Shown here: positions 53,001-64,000 of the stretch, one piece after another | Layout of the letters: each line of letters starts with the position of its first letter | Numbering within the stretch: position 1 is the first letter of the stretch | Assembly (NCBI RefSeq): GCF_029227915.1 | Contig: NC_079884.1 | Location: 18,912,001 to 18,976,000, forward strand | DNA: 64,000 nt | DNA from: Hydractinia symbiolongicarpus | Taxonomy: Eukaryota > Cnidaria > Hydrozoa > Anthoathecata > Hydractiniidae | Reading direction: 5' to 3' | The notes under the pieces: model-generated | The model's database searches: none | What the model saw: the letters and a program-made list of their open reading frames with translations, nothing else | What the model was told of the DNA's origin: nothing | Made by a program: the position numbers and the translations under genes

Positions 53001-56000
53001 TAAAGGCTGTTATATGACCTTTTGCTGCCTAATAGCCGCCTTACACGTAAATGACGTGGTTCCAGGAGTCTGCGCAGGTTGGCATTGGTCTAGACCTTCC
53101 ACTCTCCATGGACTACAACGTCCCAAGTCGCTTTCTACACGCCAAGGCCTTATAATACCGTCAACTGCCCGTACATGACTGTTAAGGTTGTATTATGGCC
53201 TTTTGCCGCCTAATAACGGCCTTACACGTAAATCACCTGGTTCCATGTGACTGCGCTGGTTACCATTAGGATATTCCTTTCACTCTCCATGGACTAAGAA
53301 GTCCCAAGTCGTTTTCCATTGCGCCATGGCACTGTAACACCGACACCTAGGCGTACAATCCTCTAAATTCTGTAATATGGCATTTTGCTGTCTAATAAAG
53401 ACCTTATGCATAAATCAGGTGGTTGAAAGTGTCTGCACTGGTTACCATTAGTATATTCCTTTCACTCTCCATGGAATAAGAAATCCCAAACGTTTTCCAT
53501 TTCTTCATAACCTTATGACACCGTCAACTACGTGTACAGGCCTCGATAGGCTGTTTTATGACCTTTTGTTCCCTAATAACGGCATTACACGTAATTCACC
53601 TGGTTCCACGTGTCTGTGCAGGTTGCCATTGGTCTTGTCCTTTCACTATCAATGGACTACGCCGTCCCAAGTTGTTTTCCATTGCGCCATGCCCCTATAG
53701 CACCGTCAACTACGCGTACAATCCTCTAAATGCTGTAATATGGCATTTTGCAATCTAATAAAGACCTTATGCGTAAATTATGTGGTTCCGAGTGTCTGCA
53801 CTGGTTACCATTAGTATATTCCTTCCACTCTCAATGGACTAAGAAGTCATAAGTCGTTTTCCATTGCGTCATGACGTTATAACACCGTCAACTACGTGTA
53901 CAGGCCTCTAAAGCCTTTTATATGACCTTTTGCCGCATAATAATGGCCTTACATGTAAATCACATAGTTCGACGTGACCGTGAAGGTTGCCATTGTTCTA
54001 CCCTTTAACTGTTAATGGACTACGACGTCCCAAACCGTTCTCCATTGCGCCATGGCCCTATAACGCTGGCAGCTAAGCGTACAACCCTCTAAATGCTGTA
54101 ATATGGCATTTTGCTGTCTAAGACCTTATGCCTAAATCAGGTGGTTGAAAGTGTCTGCACTGGTTACCATTAGTATATTCCTTTCACTCTCCATGGACTA
54201 AGAAGTGTCAAGTCGTTTTCCATTGCGTCATGACGCTATAACACCGTCAACTACGCGTACTGGTTTCTAAATGCTATAAATGGCCTTTTGTTGCCTGATA
54301 AGGACCTTATGCGCAAATCAGGTGGTTCCGAGTGTCTGCAATGGTTACCAATGGTCTATTTCTTCCACTCTCAATGGACTAAAACCTCCGAAGTCGTTCC
54401 CCATTGCGTCATGACCTTATAACCCCGTCAACTACGTGTCTATTCTTCAAAAGCCTGCATTATGACGTTTTGCCGCCTATTATAGGCCTTACAAGTAAAT
54501 CACGTGGTTCCACGTCTCTGTGCTGGTTGCCATTGGTCTATTCCTTCCACTGTTAATGTACTCCAACGTCCTAAGTCATTTTTGATTGCGTCATGACGTT
54601 ATAACACCGTCAACTGCGCGCACATGACTGTTAAGGTTGTATTATGGCCCTTTGCGGCCTAATAACGGCCTTTCACGTAAATCACCTGGTTCCATGTCAC
54701 TGAACTGGTTACCATTAGTATATTCCTTTCACTCTCCATGGAATAAGAAATCCCAAGTCGTTTTCCATTGCGTCTTGACGTTATAACACCGTCAACTACA
54801 TGTACAGGCCTCTAAAGCTTGTTATATGACGTTGTCCATCCTAATAATAGGCTTTCACATAAATCACGTCGTTCCACATGTCTGGGCAAGTTGCCATTGG
54901 TCTAGTGCTTTTATTATCATTGTACTACGACGTCCCAAGTCGTTTTCCATTGCGTTTTTTATTTATAACACCGTCAACTACGCGTACAGGCCTCTAAAGG
55001 CTGTTATATGACATTTTGCCGCACAATAATGGCCTTACACATAAATCACGTCGTTCCACATGTCTATGCAGGTTGCTATTGGTCTAGTACTTTCACTATC
55101 AATGCACTACGACGTCCCAAGTTGTTTTCCATTGTGCCATGACTTTATAACACCGCCAACTACGCGTACAGTCCTCTAAAGTCTGTTATATGACCTTTTG
55201 CCGCCTAATAATGGCCTTGCACATAAATCACGTCGTTTCTCGTGTCTGTGCAGGTTGACATTGGTGTTGTTCCCCCACTGTTAATGTACTACGACGTCCT
55301 AAGTCGTTTTCGATTGCGTCATGACGCTATAATCCCGTCAACTACGTGTACAGGCTTTAAAAGCCTGTTATGTGACCTTTTGCCGCCTAATAATGGCCTT
55401 ACACATAAATCACGTCGTTCCACATGTCTGGGCAAGTTGCCATTGGTCTAGTCCTTTCATTATCAATGCACTACGACGTCCCAAGTTGTTTTCCATTGCG
55501 CCAGGGCCTTATAACACCGTCAACTACGCGTACAGTCCTCTTAAGTCTGTTATATGACTTTTTGCCGCATAATAATGGCCGTACACATAAATCACGTCGT
55601 TCCACATGTCTGGGCAAGTTGCTATTCGTCTAGCACTTTCACTATCAATGCACTACGACGCCCCAAGTTGTTTTCCATTGTGCCATTGCCTTATAACACC
55701 GCCAACTACGCGTACAGTCATCTAAAGTCTGTTATATGACCGTTTGCCGCCTAATAATGGCCTTACACATAAATCACGTCGCTCCACATGTCTGTACAGG
55801 TTGCCATTGGTCTAGTCTTTCCACTGTTAATGTACTGCGACGTCCTAAGTCGTTTTCGATTGCGTCATGACGTTATAACACCGTCAACTACGCGTACAGG
55901 CTTCAAAAGCCTGTTATGTGACCTTTTGTCGCCTAATAATGGCCTTAAACGTAAATCAAGTGGTTCCTCGTGTCTGCACTGGTTACCATTGGTTTATTCC

Positions 56001-56553
56001 GTCGACAATCAATAGACTACAACGTCCCAAGTCTATTTCCATTGCTTAATGGCCTTATAACACCGTCAACTAGTTGTTTTATGACCTTTTGCCTCCTAAT
56101 AACGTCCTTGCACGTAAATCACGTTGTGCTCTGTGCAGGTTGGCATTGGTCTAGTCTTTCCACTCTCAATGGACTACGACGTCCCAAGTCGCTTTCCATT
56201 ACGCCATGGCCTTATAACACCGTCAACTGCAGGTACAGTCCTCTAAAGTCTGGTGTATGACCCTTTGCGGTCTAATAATAGCCTTACACATAAATCACGT
56301 CGTTCTACATGTCTGGGCAAGTTGCCATTGGTCTAGTACTTTCACTATCAATGCACTACGACGTCCCAAGTTGCCTTCTATTGTGCCATGGCCTTATAAC
56401 ACTACCAACTACGCGTACAATCGTCTAAAGTCTGTTATATCACCCTTTGCCGCCTAATAATGGCCTTACACATAAATCACGTCGCTCCACATGTCTGTGC
56501 AGGTGGCCATTGGTCTAGTCCTTCCACTGTTAATGTACTACGACGTCTTAAGT
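48200..56553. repeat. Higher-order repeat with 5,039-bp offset
   Basis: About 3.3 kb starting near 48200 (to about 51514) reappears at 53239-56553 with only scattered single-base differences; for example cactctccatggactaagaa occurs at both. The interval between the two copies (51515-53238) matches other parts of the right arm, notably about 45934-47225. Multi-kilobase duplications of this low divergence imply recent unequal exchange or possibly an assembly effect. Confidence 0.8.
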
Positions 56554-59500
56554 TGTTTTTTGATTGCGTCATGACGTTATAACCCCGTCAACTACGTGTA
56601 CAAGCTTCAAAAGCCTGTTATGTGACCCTTTGCCGCCTAATAGTGGCCTTACACGTAAATCTCGTGGTTCCGCGTGACTGCACTGGTTACCATTGGTTTA
56701 TTCCCTCGACACTCAATGGACTACAACGTCCAAAGTGTATTTCCAATGCTGCATGACGTTATAACACCGTCTACTACATGTACAGTCCTCTAAAGTCTGT
56801 TATTTGAACCTTTGCCGCCTAATAATGGCCTTACACATAAATCACGTCGTTCCACGTGTCTGTGCAGGTTGCCATTGGTCTAGTCCTTCCACTGTTAATG
56901 TACTGCGACGTCCCAAGTTGTTTTCCATTGTGCCATAGCCTTATAACACCGCCAACTACGCGTACAGTCCCCTAAAGTCTGTTATTTGACCCTTTGCGGT
57001 CTAATAATAGCCTTACACATAAATCACGTCGTTCTACATGTCTGGGCAAGTTGCCATTGGTCTAGTACTTTCACTATCAATGCACTACGACGTCCCAAGT
57101 TGTTTTCCATTGTACCATGGCCTTATAACACCGACAACTAAGCGTACAATCCCCTAAATGCCGTATTATGGCATTTGCTGTCTAATAAACACATTATGCG
57201 TAAATCAGGTGGTTCCGAGTGTCTGCATCGGTTACCATTGGTATATTCCTTCCACTCTCAATAGACTAAAAAGTTCCAAGTCGTTTTCCATTGCGCCATA
57301 ACGGTATAACACCGTCAACTACATGTACAGTCCTCTAAAGTCTGTTATTTGGCCTTTTGCTGCCTAATAATGGCCTTACACATAAATCACGTCGTTCCAC
57401 ATGTCTGGGCATGTTGCCATTGGTCTAGTCCTTTCATTATCAATGCACTACGACGTCCCAATTTGTTTTCCATTGCGCCAGGACCTTATAACACCGTCAA
57501 CTACGCGTACAGTCCTCTAAAGTCGTTTATTTGATCTTTTGCCGCCTAATAATGGCCTTACACATCAATCACGTCGCTCCACATGTCTGTGCAATTTGCC
57601 ATTTGTCCATTCTTTCTATTCTCAATATACTACGATGTCCTAAGTCGCTTTCCATTGCGTCATGACGCTATAACCCCGTCAACTACGTGTACAGGCTTCA
57701 AAATCCTGTTATGTGACCTTTTGCCGTCTAATAATGGCCTTAAACGTAAATCAAGAGGTTTCTCGTGTCTGCACTGGTTACCATTGGTTTATTCCGTCGA
57801 CAATCAATAGACTACAACGTCCCAAGTCTATTTCCATTGCTTAATGGCCTTATAACACCGTCAACTAGTTGCTTTATGACCTTTTGCCTCGTAATAACGT
57901 CCTTGCACGTAAATAACGTCGTGCTCGTGCAGGTTGGCAATGGTCTAGTCCTTCCACTGTTAATGTACTGCGACGTCCTAAGTCATTTTCCATTGCGTCA
58001 TGACGCTATAACCCCGTCAACTACGTGTACAGGCTTCAAAATTCTGTTATATGACTTTTTGCCGCCTAATAATGGCCTTACACATAAATCACGTCGTTCC
58101 ACATGTCTGGGCAAGTTGCTATTCGTCTAGTACTTTCACTATCAATGCACTACGACGTCCCAAGTTGTTTTCCATTGTGCCATGGCCTTATAACACCGCC
58201 AACTACGCGTTCAGTCCCCTAAAGTCTGTTATATGACCTTTTGCCGCCTAATAATGGCCCTACACATAAATCACGTCGTTCCACATGTCTGTGCAAGTTG
58301 CCATTAGTCCATTCTTTCCACTCGCAATATACTACGATGTCCTAAGTCACTTTCCATTGCGTCATGACGCTATAACCCCGTCAACTACGTGTACAGGCTT
58401 CAAAAGCCTATTACGTGACGTTTTGCCTCCTAGTAATGGCCTTACACGTAAATCACGTCGTTCCGCGTGTCTGCACTGGTTATCATTGGTTTACTCCCTC
58501 GACACTCAATGGACTACAACGTCCCAAGTCTATTTCCATTGCTGCATGACTTTATAACACAGTCAACTAGTTGATTTATGACCTTTTGCCTCCTAATAAC
58601 GTCCATGCACGTAAATCACGTCGTGCTCTGTGCAGGTTGGCATTGGTCTAGTCCTTCCACTGTTAATGTACTGTGACGTCCTAAGTCATTTTCCATTGCG
58701 TCATGACGCTATAACCCTGTCAACTACGTGTACAGGCTTCAAAAGTCTGTTATATGACTTTTTGCCGCCTAATAATGGCCTTACACATAAATCACGTCGT
58801 TCCACATGTCTGGGCAAGTTGCTATTCGTCTAGTACTTTCACTATCAATGCACTACGACGTCCCAAGTTGTTTTCCATTGTGCCATGGCCTTATAACACC
58901 GCCAACTACGCGTACAATCGTCTAAAGTCTGTTATATCACCCTTTGCCGCCTAATAATGGCCTTACACATAAATCACGTCGCTCCACATGTCTGTGCAGG
59001 TGGCCATTGGTCTAGTCCTTCCACTGTTAATGTACTACGACGTCTTAAGTTGTTTTTCGATTGCGTCATGACGTTATAACCCCGTCAACTACGTGTACAA
59101 GCTTCAAAAGCCTGTTATGTGACCCTTTGCCGCCTAATAGTGGCCTTACACGTAAATCTCGTGGTTCCGCGTGACTGCACTGGTTACCATTGGTTTATTC
59201 CCTCGACACTCAATGGACTACAACGTCCAAAGTGTATTTCCATTGCTGCATGACGTTATAACACCGTCAACTACATGTACAGTCCTCTAAAATCTGTTAT
59301 TTGAACCTTTGCCGCCTAATAATGGCCTTACACATAAATCACGTCGTTCCACGTGTCTGTGCAGGTTGCCATTGGTCTAGTCCTTCCACTGTTAATGTAC
59401 TGCGACGTCCCAAGTTGTTTTCCATTGTGCCATAGCCTTATAACACCGCCAACTACGCGTACAGTCCCCTAAAGTCTGTTATTTGACCCTTTGCGGTCTA

Positions 59501-61407
59501 ATAATAGCCTTACACCTAAATCACGATGTTCTACATGTCTGGGCAAGTTGCCATTGGTCTAGTACTTTCACTATCAATGCACTACGACGTCCCAAGTTGT
59601 TTTCCATTGTACCATGGCCTTATAACACCGACAACTAAGCGTACAATCCCCTAAATGCCGTATTATGGCATTTGCTGTCTAATAAACACATTATGCGTAA
59701 ATCAGGTGGTTCCGAGTGTCTGCATCGGTTACCATTGGTATATTCCTTCCACTCTCAATAGACTAAAAAGTTCCAAGTCGTTTTCCATTGCGCCATAACG
59801 GTATAACACCGTCAACTACATGTACAGTCCTCTAAAGTCTGTTATTTGGCCTTTTGCTGCCTAATAATGGCCTTACACAAAAATCACGTCGTTCCACATG
59901 TCTGGGCATGTTGCCATTGGTCTAGTCCTTTCATTATCAATGCACTACGACGTCCCAATTTGTTTTCCATTGCGCCAGGACCTTATAACACCGTCAACTA
60001 CGCGTACAGTCCTCTAAAGTCGTTTATTTGACCTTTTGCCGCCTAATAATGGCCTTACACATCAATCACGTCGCTCCACATGTCTGTGCAATTTGCCATT
60101 TGTCCATTCTTTCTATTCTCAATATACTACGATGTCCTAAGTCGCTTTCCATTGCGTCATGACGCTATAACCACGTCAACTACGTGTACAGGCTTCAAAA
60201 TCCTGTTATGTGACCTTTTGCCGTCTAATAATGGCCTTAAACGTAAATCAAGAGGTTTCTCGTGTCTGCACTGGTTACCATTGGTTTATTCCGTCGACAA
60301 TCAATAGACTACAACGTCCCAAGTCTATTTCCATTGCTTAATGGCCTTATAACACCGTCAACTAGTTGCTTTATGACCTTTTGCCTCGTAATAACGTCCT
60401 TGCACGTAAATAACGTCGTGCTCGTGCAGGTCGGCAATGGTCTAGTCCTTCCACTGTTAATGTACTGCGACGTCCTAAGTCATTTTCCATTGCGTCATGA
60501 CGCTATAACCCCGTCAACTACGTGTACAGGCTTCAAAATTCTGTTATATGACTTTTTGCCGCCTAATAATGGCCTTACACATAAATCACGTCGTTCCACA
60601 TGTCTGGGCAAGTTGCTATTCGTCTAGTACTTTCACTATCAATGCACTACGACGTCCCAAGTTGTTTTCCATTGTGCCATGGCCTTATAACACCGCCAAC
60701 TACGCGTTCAGTCCCCTAAAGTCTGTTATATGACCTTTTGCCGCCTAATAATGGCCCTACACATAAATCACGTCGTTCCACATGTCTGTGCAAGTTGCCA
60801 TTAGTCCATTCTTTCCACTCGCAATATACTACGATGTCCTAAGTCACTTTCCATTGCGTCATGACGCTATAACTCCGTCAACTACGTGTACAGGCTTCAA
60901 AAGCCTGTTACGTGACGTTTTGCCTCCTAGTAATGGCCTTACACGTAAATCACGTGGTTCCGCGTGTCTGCACTGGTTATCATTGGTTTACTCCCTCGAC
61001 ACTCAATGGACTACAACGTCCCAAGTCTATTTCCATTGCTGCATGACTTTATAACACAGTCAACTAGTTGATTTATGACCTTTTGCCTCCTAATAACGTC
61101 CATGCACGTAAATCACGTCGTGCTCTGTGCAGGTTGGCATTGGTCTAGTCCTTCCACTGTTAATGTACTGCGACGTCCTAAGTCATTTTCCATTGCGTCA
61201 TGACGCTATAACCCTGTCAACTACGTGTACAGGCTTCAAAAGTCTGTTATATGACTTTTTGCCGCCTAATAATGGCCTTACACATAAATCACGTCGTTCC
61301 ACATGTCTGGGCAAGTTGCTATTCGTCTAGTACTTTCACTATCAATGCACTACGACGTCCCAAGTTGTTTTCCATTGTGCCATGGCCTTATAACACCGCC
61401 AATTACG
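56410..61407. repeat. Higher-order repeat, two tandem 2,497-bp copies
   Basis: Sequence from about 56410 to 58906 is repeated head to tail at about 58907-61407 with an offset of 2,497 bp and very few differences. Shared diagnostic changes include tgtaccatggccttataaca and gcatcggttaccattggtat. Confidence 0.85.
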
Positions 61408-64000
61408 CGTACAGTCCCCTAAAGTCTGTTTTATCACCTTTTGCCGCCTAATAATGGCCCTACACATAAATCACGTCGTTCCACATGTCTGTGCAAGTTG
61501 CCATTAGTCCATTCTTTCCACTCGCAATATACTACGATGTCCTAAGTCGCTATCCATTGCGTCATGACGCTATAACCCCGTCAACTACGTGTACAGGCTT
61601 CTAAAGTCGTTTATTTGACATTTTGCCTCCTAGTAATGGCCTTACACGTAAATCACGTGGTTCCGCGTGTCTGCACTGGTTATCATTGGTTTACTCCCTC
61701 GACACTCAATGGACTACAACGTCCCAAGTCTATTTCCATTGCTGCATGACTTTATAACACAGTCAACTAGTTGATTTATGACCTTTTGCCTCCTAATAAC
61801 GTCCATGCACGTAAATCACGTCGTGCTCTGTGCAGGTTGGCATTGGTCTAGTCCTTCCACTGTTAATGTACTGCGACGTCCTAAGTCATTTTCCATTGCA
61901 TCATGACGCTATAACCCCGTCAACTACGTGTACAGGCTTCAAAAGTCTGTTATATGACTTTTTGGCGCCTAATAAGGGCCTTACACATAAATCACGTCGT
62001 TCCACATGTCTGGGCAAGTTGCTATTGCCTAGTACTTTCACTATCAATGCACTACGACGTCCCAAGTTGTTTTCCATTGTGCCATGACCTTATAACACCG
62101 CCAACTACGCGTACAGTCCTCTAAAGTCTGTTTTATGACCGTTTGCCGCCTAATAATGGCCTTACACATAAATCAAGTCGTTCCACATGTCTGTGCAGGT
62201 TGCCATTGGTCTAGTCCTTCCACTGTTAATGTACTGCGACGTCCTAAGTCGTTTTCCATTGCGCCATGACGCTATAACCACGTCAACTACGTTTACAGGC
62301 TTGAAAAGTCTGTTATATGACCGTTTGCCGCCTAATAATGGCCTTACACATCAATCACGTCGCTCCACATGTCTGTGCAGGTTGCCATTGGTCTAGTCCT
62401 TCCACTCTGAATGGACTACGACGTACCAAGTCATTTTCCATTACGCCATGGCCTTATAACACCGTCAACTACATGTACACTCCTCTAAAGTTTGTTATTT
62501 GACCCTTTGCCGCTTAATAATGGCCTTACACATAAATCACGTCGTTCCACGTGTCTGTGCAGGTTGGCATTGTTCTAGTCGTTCCACTCCCAATGGACTA
62601 CGATGTCCCAAGTCATTTTGCTTTACGCCATGGCCTTATAACACCGTCAACTGCGCGTACAGTCCTCTAAAGTCTATTATATGACCTTTTGCCGCCTAAT
62701 AATGGCCTAACGTAAATCAAGTGGTTCCTCGTGTCTGCACTGGTTACCATTGCTTTATTCTGTCGACACTCAATAGACTACAACGTCCCAAGTCTATTTC
62801 CATTGCTTAACAGCCTTGTAACACCGTCAACTAGTTGTTTTATGACTTTTTGCCTCCTAATAACGTCCTTGCACGTAAATCACGTCGTGCTCTGTGCAGG
62901 TTGGCATTGGTCTAGTCCTTCCACTCTCAATGGACTGCGACGTCCCAAGTCGCTTTTCATTACGCCATGGCCTTATAACACCGTCAACTGCGGGTACAAT
63001 CCTCTAAAGTCTGTTATATGACCTTTTGCCGCCTAATAATGGCCTTACACATAAATCACGTCGTTCCACTTGTCTGGGCAAGTTGCCATTGGTCTAGTCC
63101 TTTCATTATCAATGCACTACGACGTACCAAGTTGTTTTCCATTGCGCCAGGGCCTTATAACACCGTCAACTACGCGTACAGTCCTCTAAATTCTGTTATA
63201 TGACCCTTTGCCGTCTAATAATAGCCTTACACATAAATCACGTCGCTCCACATGTCTGTGCAGGTTGCCATTGGTCTAGTCCTTCCACTCTGAATGGACT
63301 ACGACGTCCCAAGTCATTTTCCATTACACCATGGGCTTATAACACCGTCACCTACATGTACACTCCTCTAAAGTCTGTTATTTGAACTTTTGCCGCCTAA
63401 TACTGGCCTTACACATAAATCACGTCGTTCCACGTGTCTGTGCAGGTTGGCAATGGTGTAGTCCTTCCACTCTGAATGGACTACGACGTCCCAAGTCATT
63501 TTCCATTACGCCATGGACTTATAACACCGTCAACTGCGCATACAGTCCTCTAAAATCTGTTATATTGCATTTTGCTGTCTAATAAAGACCTTTTGCCTAA
63601 ATCAGGTGGTTGCGAGTGTCTGCACTGGTTACCATTAATATATTCCTTTCACTCTCCATGGACTAAGAAGTCTCAAGGCGTTTTCCATTGCGTGTTGACG
63701 TTATAACACCGTCAACTACATGTACAGGCCTCTAAAGCTTGTTATATGACGTTTTCCCGCCTAATAATAGCCTTACTCGTAAATCACGTGGTTCCGCGTG
63801 TCTGCACTGGTTACGATTGGTCCATTCCCACCACCCTCAATGGACTAAGACGTCCCAATCGTTTTCCATTGCGCCATGGCCCTGTAATACCGACAACTAA
63901 GCGTACAGTCCTCTAAATGCTGTATTATGGCATTTTGCTGTCTAATAAAGACATTATGCATAAAACAGGTGGTTTCGAGTGTCTGCACTGGTTACCATTG

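Larger units (their letters stand above)
44210..64000. repeat. Right satellite array, same ~182-bp family
   Basis: This is a direct continuation of the monomer array interrupted by the element. The first bases after the insertion (ggccttatacataaatcacg) resume the monomer at the point where the left arm stops. Monomer variants here include one with gcattttgctgtctaataaa and one with ttcaaaagcctgttatgtga. Deleted monomers occur at about 47224 and 52623. No host gene, RNA gene or unrelated insertion was found up to the window end. Confidence 0.96.

Noticed and set aside
44210-64000. Similar open frames in the right array
   Set aside because: Same reason: period of the satellite, no independent evidence of coding.
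1-64000. tRNA or rRNA genes
   Set aside because: No cloverleaf-like or rRNA-like sequence was recognised; the GGTTCC motifs in the satellite do not form a pol III B box.

Overview
The window is eukaryotic and dominated by satellite DNA. Two long arrays of a roughly 182-bp tandem monomer (1-26796 and 44210-64000) flank one 17,413-bp insertion (26797-44209). The insertion is a Polinton/Maverick (adintovirus-like) element, that is, an endogenous copy of a capsid-encoding, self-synthesizing DNA transposon or virus. Its gene complement resembles elements I know to be abundant in cnidarian genomes (corals, anemones, Hydra), so an aquatic invertebrate host, probably a cnidarian, is my best guess. 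That assignment is inference and no host gene is present to confirm it.

Layout. 1-26796: satellite with several generations of higher-order repeats (909, 728, 1,620, 3,480 and 4,754 bp shifts). 26797-27009 and 44009-44209: terminal inverted repeats of about 200 bp that start AG and end CT, with an imperfect 6-bp target duplication in the satellite consensus. 27069-27837 (+): three small genes (membrane, Cys-rich, SAP-like). 27892-29207 (-): a membrane protein and a penton-like/minor capsid candidate. 29227-30372 (+): a 380-residue protein interrupted by one amber codon. 30427-31550 (-): a gene split over three frames. 31584-33999 (+): the candidate double jelly-roll major capsid protein, a ten-fold zinc-knuckle repeat protein and a membrane/coiled-coil protein. 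34134-35483 (+): a BRO-N fragment and a DD35E integrase pseudogene. 35606-39887 (-): a BRO-N protein, a small ORF, the A32/FtsK-type packaging ATPase, two short genes, a Fic-domain protein, two hypothetical genes and a truncated zinc-knuckle paralogue. 39945-43947 (-): protein-primed-type DNA polymerase B, broken. 44210-64000: satellite with 5,039-bp and 2,497-bp higher-order repeats.

How the genes fit together. Integrase, PolB, packaging ATPase, major capsid and penton-like proteins form the replication, integration and morphogenesis core of Polintons. BRO-N and Fic proteins are accessory genes of the sort found in large DNA viruses. I did not find the adenain-like maturation protease. At least twelve apparent lesions (in-frame stops, frameshifts, one lost start) are visible, and all fall in replication/integration genes or a few accessory/structural genes. 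The capsid, penton-like and ATPase frames are open. Three further layers are visible: a recurrent AATAAATG start-codon motif, hairpins at gene ends, and a GC-rich palindromic repeat that has spread within the element and entered reading frames.
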